From contig CAMWHH010000041.1 in NCBI GenBank assembly GCA_947174035.1, positions 1 to 6,397 on the forward strand: DNA of 6,397 nt. The letters run 5' to 3'. The translations under genes and the position numbers were made by a program. This DNA comes from an uncultured Mycoplasma sp. Lineage in GTDB: Bacteria > Bacillota_I > Bacilli_A > Mycoplasmatales > Mycoplasmoidaceae. Below are positions 1 through 6,370 of this stretch, piece after piece (the first letter of the stretch is position 1; each line of letters opens with the position of its first letter). A model generated the notes under the pieces. The model saw only the letters and a program-made list of their open reading frames with translations, searched no databases and was not told where the DNA came from.

Positions 1-27
1 AAAAGTAAAAAAATTTTAAAAACGGGC

Positions 28-58
28 AAAAAAAAAAAAAAAAGAAAACTCATATAAT
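28..58 (+). promoter_or_regulatory. Poly(A)-tract promoter of the membrane-protein gene
   Basis: A perfect TATAAT lies at 53-58, about 34 bases before the ATG at 93. A run of 16 adenines (28-43) sits nine bases upstream of it, exactly where the -35 element and spacer would be. No TTGACA-like -35 is visible. If the -10 is used, transcription would start near 65 and give a leader of about 28 nt with an AAAGG ribosome site at 80-84. Promoters with a poly(A) tract directly upstream of the -10 are known from the phase-variable vlp genes of Mycoplasma hyorhinis. That this run varies is an inference from layout only. Confidence 0.6.
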
Positions 59-92
59 TAAGTTAAATTTACATAATTTAAAGGTTAAAAAT

Positions 93-596
93 ATGAAAAA
101 AGGTTTGAATATTTTTTGATTAATAGCAAGTGCAGGAGTTGCTGTTATTGGTGCTGGTACACTTGGAGGAACTTATGGTTCATACCAAAATTATCAAAGT
201 TTAACTACATATTATAATTTTCAAGCAAAATATAATCTAAATCCTGGGTATTTAAAAGATTTTGTTAATAAATGAAATGTTGATTGGAGTAAATTATCAT
301 ATAGTGAGAAACAACAATTAAATTCTCAATTAGCAGATTCACGAATTACTTTTTATGAATCTTTTCCCACATATGATGATTACCAAACACAGATGAAACA
401 AATAAATTCAAATATGAGTGATGAGCAAATTGAAGATAATTATAATTTACAAATTGCTTTAATGAAAATTAATTATAATTACAATGCTGATCAAACAGGA
501 GTTATTGCAGGATCAGTGGTTTTAGTTATTGGAGTAGTGTGTTTTATAATTTTCCTAATTGTATTTATAAAAAATAAAAAGAAAAAAGTTGAATAA
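93..596 (+). CDS. Hypothetical protein with N- and C-terminal membrane segments
   Basis: This is a 167-aa protein that I do not recognise. Two in-frame UGA codons (117-119 and 273-275) must be read as Trp, and a UGG Trp also occurs. The ATG at 93 is chosen because AAAGG lies 8 nt upstream (80-84) and because it begins a typical membrane start, MKK followed by a hydrophobic stretch at about residues 6-27. There is no lipobox cysteine, so it is probably an uncleaved anchor and not a lipoprotein. Residues 28-135 are polar and rich in Tyr, Asn and Gln. A second strongly hydrophobic segment covers about 137-159 and is followed by a lysine-rich tail (NKKKKVE). The positive ends predict both termini in the cytoplasm and a roughly 110-residue external domain. 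It stands alone between its own promoter and the ribosomal-protein leader. A surface or host-contact role is possible, but nothing in the sequence proves it. Confidence 0.8.
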
Positions 597-631
597 AACC
601 AATTGCTTTTATAAACAAAAATTAACTTAAT

Positions 632-678
632 TAATCATTATCAAAAAATATAAATTTACTTTTGGTAAATAATGATTA
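632..678. repeat. Inverted repeat after the membrane-protein gene
   Basis: A perfect 10-bp stem, TAATCATTAT (632-641) with ATAATGATTA (669-678), encloses 27 bases. These contain a second, competing hairpin, ATTTAC (654-659) with GTAAAT (665-670). It lies 35 bases after the stop codon and may end the upstream transcript, but the stem is all A/T-type except two pairs and no clean T-run follows, so it is a weak terminator candidate. It could equally be a binding site upstream of the rplJ promoter. Confidence 0.4.
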
Positions 679-702
679 TTAAATGATTTTAATAAAACTT
701 AA

Positions 703-709
703 TTATATT
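703..709 (+). promoter_or_regulatory. Candidate -10 for the rplJ-rplL leader transcript
   Basis: The stretch TTATATT gives an acceptable -10 (TATATT at 704-709). Its predicted start near 715-717 would begin the transcript just before the conserved L10 leader. No recognisable -35 stands at the usual distance, which is common in AT-rich mollicutes but leaves the call weak. The rest of 597-715 holds no reading frame of note. Confidence 0.35.
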
Positions 710-715
710 TATTAA

Positions 716-866
716 TTCATGGTAATATTTATGGGTAATATACTAAAGACAGTAACTGGGAACCCTTAATTTGTTACCGAGGTATACAACATTTTTATAA
801 TTTTATAGTTGTAATATCTTATTGATAAGGTTTTTGATTGTCTTAGTACAGTTAAAAACCTTTTTG
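716..866 (+). promoter_or_regulatory. Ribosomal protein L10 leader (autoregulatory mRNA element)
   Basis: The 5' untranslated region of rplJ carries the hallmarks of the L10 leader of Firmicutes: a CTAAAGACAGTAAC block (743-756), then CCCTTAAT (763-770), then GTTACCGAGGTATAC (773-787). GTAAC (752-756) pairs with GTTAC (773-777). TATAC (739-743) can pair with GTATA (782-786) to close the structure. Downstream, TACAAC (785-790) can pair with GTTGTA (808-813), overlapping the closing helix and so offering an alternative fold. A strong terminator hairpin follows before the start codon. In the known system, excess L10, or its complex with L7/L12, binds the leader and favours termination or reduced expression. 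I could not define a convincing antiterminator by eye. Confidence 0.85.
827..865 (+). terminator. Intrinsic terminator (attenuator) in the rplJ leader
   Basis: A 15-bp stem pairs 827-841 with 848-862, including two G-U pairs, around the 6-nt loop CTTAGT. The outer part is AAGGTTTTT against AAAAACCTT, and a T-run at 861-865 follows directly. It lies about 36 bases upstream of the rplJ start and inside the leader transcript. Without antitermination it would stop synthesis before the ribosomal genes, so it is the likely regulatory switch of the L10 leader. Confidence 0.85.
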
Positions 867-889
867 TATATTACAAATTTTTTATAGAT

Positions 890-894
890 AAGGA
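890..894 (+). promoter_or_regulatory. Ribosome binding site that decides the rplJ start
   Basis: AAGGA at 890-894 is one base from the ATG at 896, which is too close, but seven bases from the in-frame ATG at 902. The second ATG is therefore the better start. Confidence 0.75.
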
Positions 895-901
895 AATGTA
901 C

Positions 902-1387
902 ATGAGAAAAATTATTCAATATAAAGATAATTTAAGTAGTGAGATTTCTGAAAAAATAAAATCATCTAAATCATTTATTATTTTTGAATATTCTGGGCTT
1001 GATGCTCATACTATTACAAAATTAAGAAAAGATTTATTTAAAACTAAATCTAATTTATTGGTTTTAAAAAACAACATTCTAAATAGAGCTTTGAAAAAAG
1101 CTAATATTAGTGAATTTGGTGATTTAGTTGGACCTAATGCAATTGCATGAGGAACTGAAGATGAAATAGCTCCTTTAAAAGAAGTTTACAATTTAATAAA
1201 AGAAAATGATTTTATTAAAATTAAAGGATCATATGTTGAAGGTTCTTATTTAGATGAACAAAAAACAAAGTCAATTGCATCTCTTCCAAACAGAGAAGGA
1301 TTATACTCAATGCTTTTATCTTGTCTTACTGGACCAATTCGTGGTGTTCTATATGCTTTAAAAGCAGTTAGTGAAACAAAAAATTAA
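902..1387 (+). CDS. rplJ: 50S ribosomal protein L10
   Basis: This is a 161-aa protein, close to the usual family length of about 165. L10 binds 23S rRNA at the base of the stalk through its N-terminal domain and carries L7/L12 dimers on its C-terminal helix. Typical L10 features are visible: an N-terminal part of the form SSKSFIIFEYSGLDAHTITKLRKDL, split here as SSKSFIIFEYSG then LDAHTITKLRKDL; VLKNNILNRAL; GPNAIAWGTEDEIAPLK; and the late segment GPIRGVLYALKAV. The single UGA (1148-1150) encodes Trp in the NAIAW stretch, so a standard-code reading would wrongly truncate it there. An ATG two codons upstream (896) is a less likely start because of the ribosome-site spacing. It is preceded by the L10 leader and followed 30 bases later by rplL, the usual rplJL pair. 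L10 is expected to repress its own operon through that leader. Confidence 0.95.
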
Positions 1388-1417
1388 AAATAAATAAATT
1401 TATTAGGAGAATTAAAT

Positions 1418-1783
1418 ATGGCTAAAGTTAGTGCTAAAGATATTATTGAATCATTAAAAGAAATGTCAATGCTTGAAATTAAAGATTTAATTGAAGCTAT
1501 TGAAAAAGAATTTGGTGTTTCAGCTGCTGCTCCAGTTGCAGTTGCTGCTGCTCCAGCTGCTGGTGCTGCTGCACCTAGTGAAGTTACTGTAACATTGAAA
1601 AATGTAGGTGGTAACAAAGTTGCTGTAATTAAAGTAGTTAGAGAAATTACAGGACTTGGATTAATGGAAGCAAAAGCATTAGTTGATAATGCACCTTCTA
1701 AAATTAAAGAAAATGTTAAACTTGCTGATGCTGAAGCAATGAAAAAACAATTTGCTGATGCAGGTGCAACTGTTGAATGATAA
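1418..1783 (+). CDS. rplL: 50S ribosomal protein L7/L12
   Basis: This is a 121-aa protein, typical for the family. Dimers of L7/L12 form the flexible ribosomal stalk that recruits and stimulates EF-Tu, EF-G and other translation GTPases. Residues 1-33 form the N-terminal dimerisation and L10-binding part. Residues 36-53 are an Ala/Pro-rich hinge, and from residue 54 the globular domain carries the signature [16 protein letters not shown]. Position 83 is Met in GLGLMEAK, where many bacteria have Lys. AGGAGA at 1405-1410 stands seven bases from the ATG. The UGA at 1778-1780 is not the stop in this code: it adds a C-terminal Trp (ATVEW), and UAA at 1781-1783 ends the gene. Many orthologues end in VEVK, so this end is slightly short and unusual. 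It is co-transcribed with rplJ and ends before a clear terminator. Confidence 0.96.
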
Positions 1784-1790
1784 TTAAATG

Positions 1791-1815
1791 AAATTAGGGT
1801 AAAACCTAATTTTTT
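1791..1815 (+). terminator. Rho-independent terminator of rplJ-rplL
   Basis: AAATTAGG (1791-1798) pairs perfectly with CCTAATTT (1805-1812) around the loop GTAAAA. A T-run (1810-1815) follows, and more T-rich sequence continues to 1820. It starts eight bases after the rplL stop. Confidence 0.85.
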
Positions 1816-1865
1816 ATTTTAATGGAATAATAATTTATTTTTTTTAATAAACAACCATTAAAATA
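1815..1865. repeat. Long inverted repeat in the ackA upstream region
   Basis: A perfect 11-bp inverted repeat, TATTTTAATGG (1815-1825) with CCATTAAAATA (1855-1865), encloses 29 bases. A nested stem, TTTATT (1834-1839) with AATAAA (1846-1851), closes on a six-T loop. It lies between the rplL terminator and the ackA ribosome site. TAAAAT at 1859-1864, inside the right arm, could serve as the ackA -10, in which case the repeat would overlap the promoter as an operator would. If transcription starts further upstream it would instead form a leader hairpin. The sequence does not decide between these. Confidence 0.55.
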
Positions 1866-1891
1866 TTTATGTGTTTATTTAGGAGATTTAA

Positions 1892-3082
1892 ATGAGTAAA
1901 AGTATTTTAGTAGTTAATGCAGGATCAAGTTCATTAAAGTTTAAATTATATGATTGAGAAATGAATGAACAAGTTTCTGGACTTTGTGAAAGAATAGGAA
2001 TTGATGGTTTTTTTAAATTAAATTACAAAGTTAATAACGAAGACAAAAAATATGAAGTAAATGCAGATTTTGCAAATCATGATTTAGCAATTGATTTTTT
2101 ATTTAACAAATTGCTTGAATTGGAATTAATTAAAGATTTAAGTGATGTTGTTGGTGTAGGCCATAGAGTTGTTCAAGGAGCAAACTTATCAGAATCTTCA
2201 ATAGTGGATGAAAAAGTTTTAAAAATCATTGAAGACTGTATTATGCTAGCGCCCCTTCACAACAAACCAGAAGCTGATGTTTTAAAAATTGTTATGAATA
2301 AAATGCCACATACTAAAAATGTTGCTGTGTTTGATACTTCTTTCCACACTAGTATTCCAAAAGTTAATTATTATTATCCAGTTCCAAAAGATTGAATTGA
2401 AAACTTAGGTGTTAAAAAATATGGTTTTCATGGAACATCATACCGTTTTATTAATGAAAAAATGGGTGATATTTTAATGACAAATAGACCATTAAATTTA
2501 ATTGTTTGTCACTTAGGTAATGGTGCTAGTATTTGTTGTATAAAAGATGGTAAATCATATGACACAACAATGGGATTAACTCCACTTTGTGGATTAGTAA
2601 TGGGTACAAGATCTGGTGATGTAGATGCTTCGATTTTTGATTTAGTTGGAAGACAAACTGGATTAACAGTTGATGCAATTTTTAACAAATTAAATAAAGA
2701 ATCAGGTTTAAAATCAATTTGTGGTTCATCTGATTTTAGAGATATTCAAAGCAATGTAAAACCTGGTAATGATTTTGAATTTGCAATTGATATTTTTATT
2801 CAAAAAATTGTTAATTACATAGCAATTTATAAAAATATGCTAGAAGAAAAAGTTGATGGAATTGTTTTCACTGGGGGAATTGGTGAAAACGCTGCAGCTG
2901 TTAGAAAAATGGTTTGTGAAAAAATCAAAGGTCTTGATTTAAATGATGCTGTTAATGAATCTAAGATTGGAGATTATGCAAAAATTAGCCAACCTTTATC
3001 TAGATACAAAGTTTTTGTTGTAAGAACAAACGAAGAATTAAAAATTGCTCAAGACACAAAAAAACTTGTTGAAAAAAATTAA
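1892..3082 (+). CDS. ackA: Acetate kinase
   Basis: This is a 396-aa protein, the normal family length. It catalyses acetyl phosphate + ADP to acetate + ATP in the cytoplasm and normally works with phosphotransacetylase (pta), which is not in this window. The N-terminal nucleotide-fold motif VVNAGSSSLKF is intact. Residues matching known active-site positions of Methanosarcina AckA are visible: R92 (GHRVV), D148 (FDTSFH), H180 (GFHGTS), H207 with the GNG loop (HLGNGAS), R240 (MGTRSGD) and E381 (TNEEL). The adenine-site motif TGGIGENAA is also present. Two UGA codons encode W22 and W168, so a standard-code reading would split the gene. Residue 233 in TPLCGLVMG is Cys where Glu is common. AGGAGA at 1881-1886 stands five bases before the ATG. 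It appears to be a single-gene unit, with its own upstream region and a terminator downstream. Confidence 0.97.
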
Positions 3083-3107
3083 TTAGTATATTTAAAATTA
3101 TTAAAAT

Positions 3108-3158
3108 AAAAAAAGAAGTCAAACCTAAATATTTTAGTGTTTATGACTTCTTTTTATT
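3108..3158. terminator. Bidirectional terminator between ackA and def
   Basis: GAAGTC (3115-3120) pairs with GACTTC (3145-3150), flanked by an A-run (3108-3114) and a T-run (3151-3155) so that the stem extends and each strand ends in a U-tract. The inner part can continue with AAAC/GTTT and CTAAA/TTTAG. It lies between two convergent genes, 25 bases after ackA and about 25 bases beyond the end of def, and should stop transcripts from both sides. Confidence 0.9.
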
Positions 3159-3181
3159 TACTAAATTATTAAATTAATTAT

Positions 3182-3742
3182 TTATATTTCTTCCCAATTT
3201 GGTTCAGTGTGATAAGGACTATTTTTGTTAATTCGATGATAATAAAACTGGTTATTGTTATGGTCTATTTCATGTTGGAAACAAGCTGCTAACAAATCAG
3301 TTGCTTTAATTTCAATTTCTTTGTTAGTGAATAAATCTATTCCTTTAACCCAAACAATTGCTTTTCTGATTGATAAACCTTTGTGATCTTTTTTTACAGA
3401 TAAACAACCTTCACCATTTTTTAAATACATTTTTAGAGTTGATTCTTTTAAAATTTTGGGATTAGCCATTAAATATTTATGTTCACCATTTTTGTCATCT
3501 AAATGAATATAAATAATTTTTTTTGGATATCCTATTTGAATTGCTGCTATTCCTATTCCTGGTCTAATGTTGTATTTATCAGCTTTTTCTTCATATGAAG
3601 CATCAACATAACTTATCATTTTAGATATTACTATTTCATCTTCTTTTGAAAGGGGAAAAGTAACGTCTTGAATTGGCTGTTGCATTACTGGATTGTTATC
3701 ATACACTAGTCAATCAGGAGATGGATCAATTTTTTTAAACAT
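3182..3742 (-). CDS. def: Peptide deformylase
   Basis: This is a 186-aa metalloenzyme that removes the formyl group from the initiator methionine of nascent proteins at the ribosome. All three family motifs are present: GIGIAAIQ (residues 62-69), EGCLS with metal ligand C113, and QHEIDH with ligands H157 and H161 and catalytic E158. Length and insertions fit a type 2 (Gram-positive) deformylase. After HEIDH it has NNNQ where HLxG-like residues are common. The start is the ATG at 3742-3740; a start further in (GTG at 3706) is seen only if the UGA for W11 (3712-3710) is taken as stop. Two UGG Trp codons also occur. The nearest ribosome site, AGGA at 3759-3756, is 13 nt away, longer than usual, so initiation may be weak. 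It is transcribed away from gmk from a shared promoter region and converges on ackA. Confidence 0.95.
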
Positions 3743-3777
3743 TATTTTTTCTAATTCCTACTTTTTTATTTAGAATT

Positions 3778-3787
3778 AATTATAATT
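3778..3787. promoter_or_regulatory. Divergent promoter with palindromic -10 (def / gmk)
   Basis: AATTATAATT at 3778-3787 is a perfect palindrome. It contains TATAAT on the plus strand (3781-3786, toward gmk) and TATAAT on the minus strand (3784-3779, toward def). Predicted starts are near 3793 for gmk and near 3772 for def, leaving short leaders of about 16 and 30 nt. No clear -35 is visible either way. A second plus-strand candidate, TATATT at 3795-3800, would start transcription close to the first gmk ATG. Confidence 0.6.
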
Positions 3788-3809
3788 TTATTTTTATATT
3801 TTTTAATAA

Positions 3810-4436
3810 ATGGATGAAATAATGGAACAAGAATCAAAAAAGACCAATGAAGAGAAAAGACAGGGGAAAATAATCATTATTAGTGGCCCAAGTGGTGTTG
3901 GTAAAAAAACAATTATTGATCAAGTTATTAATAATGCTGATTTAAATTTAACTTATAGTATCTCTATGACAACAAGACAACCAAGGGAACATGAAAAAAA
4001 TGGAATTGATTATTTTTTTGTTAGTGAACAAGAATTTGAAAAGGCAATCGCAAACAATGAATTATTAGAATGAGCTGAATTTGCAAAAAATAAGTATGGG
4101 ACACCTATTAAAAATTTGTATAAAATGATAAATGATCAAAAAAATGTTATTTTAGAAATTGAAGTACAAGGTGCAACTAAAGTAAAAGAAATTTTAAAAA
4201 GAGAACATTACATTTCAATTTTTATTATTCCTCCATCTATTCGAGAATTGAAAAGACGTTTAAAGTTGAGGGACACAGAAACAAAAGAAAAAATAAAGCA
4301 AAGAATTAAAAGGGCAAAAGTTGAACTAAAATTACAAAATGAATATGACCATGTCATTTTAAATGATGATGCTAAAAATGCAGCAGATAAATTACGTCAT
4401 ATTCTTTATGAAAAAGTTTTACCAAAAGAAAAATAA
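3810..4436 (+). CDS. gmk: Guanylate kinase
   Basis: This is a 208-aa enzyme that converts GMP + ATP to GDP + ADP in the cytoplasm. The P-loop is GPSGVGKKT (residues 26-34), with Lys where Gly is usual before Thr. GMP-site motifs follow: SMTTRQPRE, then NGIDYFF, ELLEWAEFA, YGTP, and LEIEVQGA around 115-122 (LEIDVQGA in many homologues). The lid and C-terminal part reads [14 protein letters not shown] (usually RGTET) and YDHVILND. The UGA at 4071-4073 is W88. The start is uncertain: ATG 3810 gives a 20-residue tail before the first strand and has no ribosome site, while ATG 3822 in frame has only a weak GGA seven bases upstream. It is the first gene of a gmk-rlmN-prpC operon and lies two bases before rlmN. 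Confidence 0.95.
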
Positions 4437-4438
4437 TT

Positions 4439-5494
4439 ATGGCAATTTCAATTTATAGTTTAACTTTAAAACAATTAAAAGAACTGTTTATACAAAACAA
4501 TATAAAACCATATGTTGCAGATCAAATTTATGATTGGATTTATCATAAAAATATAAAGAGTTTTGAAGCATGTACAAATGTTTCGAAAGAAAATATTAAC
4601 AAGTTAAAAGAGTTATTTTTCTTTGAAGAGATAACAATAGATAAATTACAAGTTGATAAAAATGATGGTACTGTTAAGTTTTTATTAAAACTAGCTGATA
4701 ACAATTTTATTGAAACTGTAATTATGAAATTTAATTATGGTTATAGTGTTTGTGTAACTTCACAAATTGGTTGTAATATGGCATGTAAATTTTGTGCATC
4801 AGGATTAATTCGTAAAAAAAGAAATATTACAGTTGGTGAATTTATCAAACAGTTTTTAATAGCTAAAGAATATGTAGAAGTTAATTTCAAAAGTAATTTA
4901 TCTCACATGGTTGTTATGGGGATTGGTGAACCTTTTGATAATTTTGAAAATTTAATTCAATTTTTTGAAGTTATTAAGCAACAAAAAGGTTTATGTATTA
5001 GTCCAAGAAAGATTACTGTTTCAACTTGTGGATTAGTTGAAAAAATTAAAGAGTTTGCTGATTTAAAAAATCAAGTTAACTTAGCAATTTCATTGCATGC
5101 TCCAAATAACGAGATTAGAAGCAAAATAATGCCAATTAATAAAGTTTATCCAATTGAAAAATTAATTGATGCTTTAGATTATTATATTTATGTAACTAAA
5201 AGAAGGGTTACAATTGAATATATCTTAATAAAAGATGTTAATGATAGTGATGCAAATGCAGAGGAATTAGCAAAATTATTAAAAGGGAAATTATGTTATG
5301 TCAATCTTATCCCTTATAATAAAGTAGTTGAAAATAACTACTTTCGAAGTACAAGAGCAAAACAGTTTTTTGATGTTTTAAAACAAAATGGTATTCAAGC
5401 AACTGTACGTTTAGAAAGAGGAAGTAGTATTGATGCAGCTTGTGGACAATTAAGAATTAAAAAAATAATGGAGCAAAAAAATGCAAAAGTATAG
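4439..5494 (+). CDS. rlmN: Dual-specificity 23S rRNA (A2503) / tRNA (A37) C2-methyltransferase
   Basis: This is a 351-aa radical SAM enzyme of the RlmN/Cfr family. It methylates C2 of A2503 at the peptidyl-transferase centre and of A37 in some tRNAs. The [4Fe-4S] motif CxxxCxxC is C112-C116-C119 (CNMACKFC). C335 (AACGQL) matches the methyl-carrying cysteine, and C105 (SVCVTSQIGC) matches the second catalytic cysteine. A GIGEP motif (161-165) binds SAM. MVVMGIGEPFDNFENL and the late RGSSIDAACGQL are typical of RlmN; Cfr is a resistance relative, but the gene's place in a housekeeping operon favours RlmN. The frame contains no UGA, and its one Trp is UGG. There is no ribosome site before the ATG, which is two bases after the gmk stop, so translation is probably coupled to gmk. 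Its last 14 bases overlap prpC. Confidence 0.95.
   Translation: MAISIYSLTLKQLKELFIQNNIKPYVADQIYDWIYHKNIKSFEACTNVSKENINKLKELFFFEEITIDKLQVDKNDGTVKFLLKLADNNFIETVIMKFNYGYSVCVTSQIGCNMACKFCASGLIRKKRNITVGEFIKQFLIAKEYVEVNFKSNLSHMVVMGIGEPFDNFENLIQFFEVIKQQKGLCISPRKITVSTCGLVEKIKEFADLKNQVNLAISLHAPNNEIRSKIMPINKVYPIEKLIDALDYYIYVTKRRVTIEYILIKDVNDSDANAEELAKLLKGKLCYVNLIPYNKVVENNYFRSTRAKQFFDVLKQNGIQATVRLERGSSIDAACGQLRIKKIMEQKNAKV
5470..5473 (+). promoter_or_regulatory. prpC ribosome binding site inside rlmN
   Basis: GGAG at 5470-5473 lies within the last codons of rlmN and seven bases before the ATG at 5481. It supports that start and gives prpC its own initiation signal despite the overlap. Confidence 0.75.
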
Positions 5495-6275
5495 TTCAAG
5501 TAAAATTTTTGGTGGAAATAATTACATTAAATTAAGAAGAGTTTTATATTCTAAGTCTGATATTGGTTTAAGACAAAAAAATGAAGATTATGCATATTGT
5601 GGTACTAATAAAATTTTAGATAATCTTTTAATTGTGTGTGATGGTGTAGGAAGTTGTAAAGGCAGTGAGAAAGCAGCCGAAATTGTTTCTAAAACATTTA
5701 TTAAAAGTTTTTTAGAACAAGAGTATTTATATTCTTCAACTGAAAAATGATTTGAAAATAATATTAAAAAAGCAAAACTGGCAATGCGTGATTATGTTTT
5801 AAGATTTGCTGATCATCACAAAATGTGTACAACTTTAGTTTTAGCTTTAACAATTCAAGATGTAATTCATGTTTTCTGAATTGGTGATTCTAGAGCATAT
5901 TTAATTAGTAAAAGAGATTTAAACCAACTTACAAATGACCACAACCTGTTAAATTATTTGATTAATAATGGTGCTTCAAGAGATGAGATTGATAGAGAAG
6001 GTCCTAACTTATACTCTTTGACAAACTGTATTACAATGAGTTTAAATGATGAACAAAAATATGACCATGTAACAATCCCAATCAAAAAAAATACTTTTAT
6101 TTTCTTAGCTTCTGATGGTTTTTATAATTTTTATCAAGATATAGGTTCTTTATATGATGTATTATCACATGAAGGAAATATGGAAAATGTTTCAGAAGAT
6201 TTGGTAAATTATGCTTTAAGCAACCAATCTAATGACAATATTTCTTTTTCATACATAGGATTTTTAAAAGATTAG
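5481..6275 (+). CDS. prpC: PP2C-family serine/threonine protein phosphatase
   Basis: This is a 264-aa metal-dependent phosphatase, close to the usual length of about 250, likely cytoplasmic and the partner of a PrkC/Stk-type kinase. PP2C motifs appear in order: SDIGLRQKNED (26-36), VCDGVGSCKGSE (52-63, usually DGMGGxxxGE), MCTT (115-118, usually MGTT), WIGDSRAYL (133-141), LTNDHNLL (150-157), ASDGFYNF (210-217) and SNDNIS (250-255). Metal-binding aspartates D54, D212 and D252 are present. UGA at 5748-5750 and 5877-5879 encode W90 and W133; W133 lies in the GDSR motif. The start overlaps rlmN and adds about 20 residues before the first motif compared with many homologues, but GGAG at 5470 supports it. 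It is the last gene of the gmk operon and a strong terminator follows. Confidence 0.93.
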
Positions 6276-6286
6276 TTTTAATATAT

Positions 6287-6316
6287 AAAGCAAGTAAAAG
6301 CATTTACTTGCTTTTT
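6287..6316 (+). terminator. Rho-independent terminator after prpC
   Basis: A perfect 12-bp stem, AAAGCAAGTAAA (6287-6298) with TTTACTTGCTTT (6303-6314), closes on the tetraloop AGCA and ends in a T-run (6312-6316). It starts 11 bases after the prpC stop. The A-run on the other arm means it could also work on the minus strand. Confidence 0.92.
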
Positions 6317-6370
6317 GTATCTTACTTACCTTTTTTGGATTAGAATATATCAAAATAAAACTAGTAACTT

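Noticed and set aside
896..901. ATG at 896 as the rplJ start
   Set aside because: The AAGGA ribosome site is only one base away; the in-frame ATG at 902 has normal spacing.
1511..1580. Repetitive GCTGCT-like stretch as a possible tandem repeat
   Set aside because: It encodes the ordinary Ala/Pro-rich hinge of L7/L12 and is not an exact repeat array.
1384..1617. Minus-strand open frame of 77 codons opposite rplL
   Set aside because: It is the antisense shadow of the Ala-rich hinge and N-terminus of L7/L12, has no ribosome site, and its Ala/Thr-rich product follows from the complementary repeats.
3706..3706. GTG at 3706 as the def start
   Set aside because: It results from treating the upstream UGA as a stop. 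The ATG at 3742 is in frame once UGA is read as Trp.
4771..4801. rlmN as a Cfr-type antibiotic resistance gene
   Set aside because: The radical SAM cysteine motif is shared by both, but the operon setting between gmk and prpC and the composition matching its neighbours fit native RlmN.
93..6275. Several genes that appear broken by UGA (membrane protein, rplJ, ackA, def, gmk, prpC) as pseudogenes
   Set aside because: Each continues in the same frame across the UGA with intact family motifs on both sides, and the UGA falls at plausible Trp positions. This is the mollicute code, not decay.
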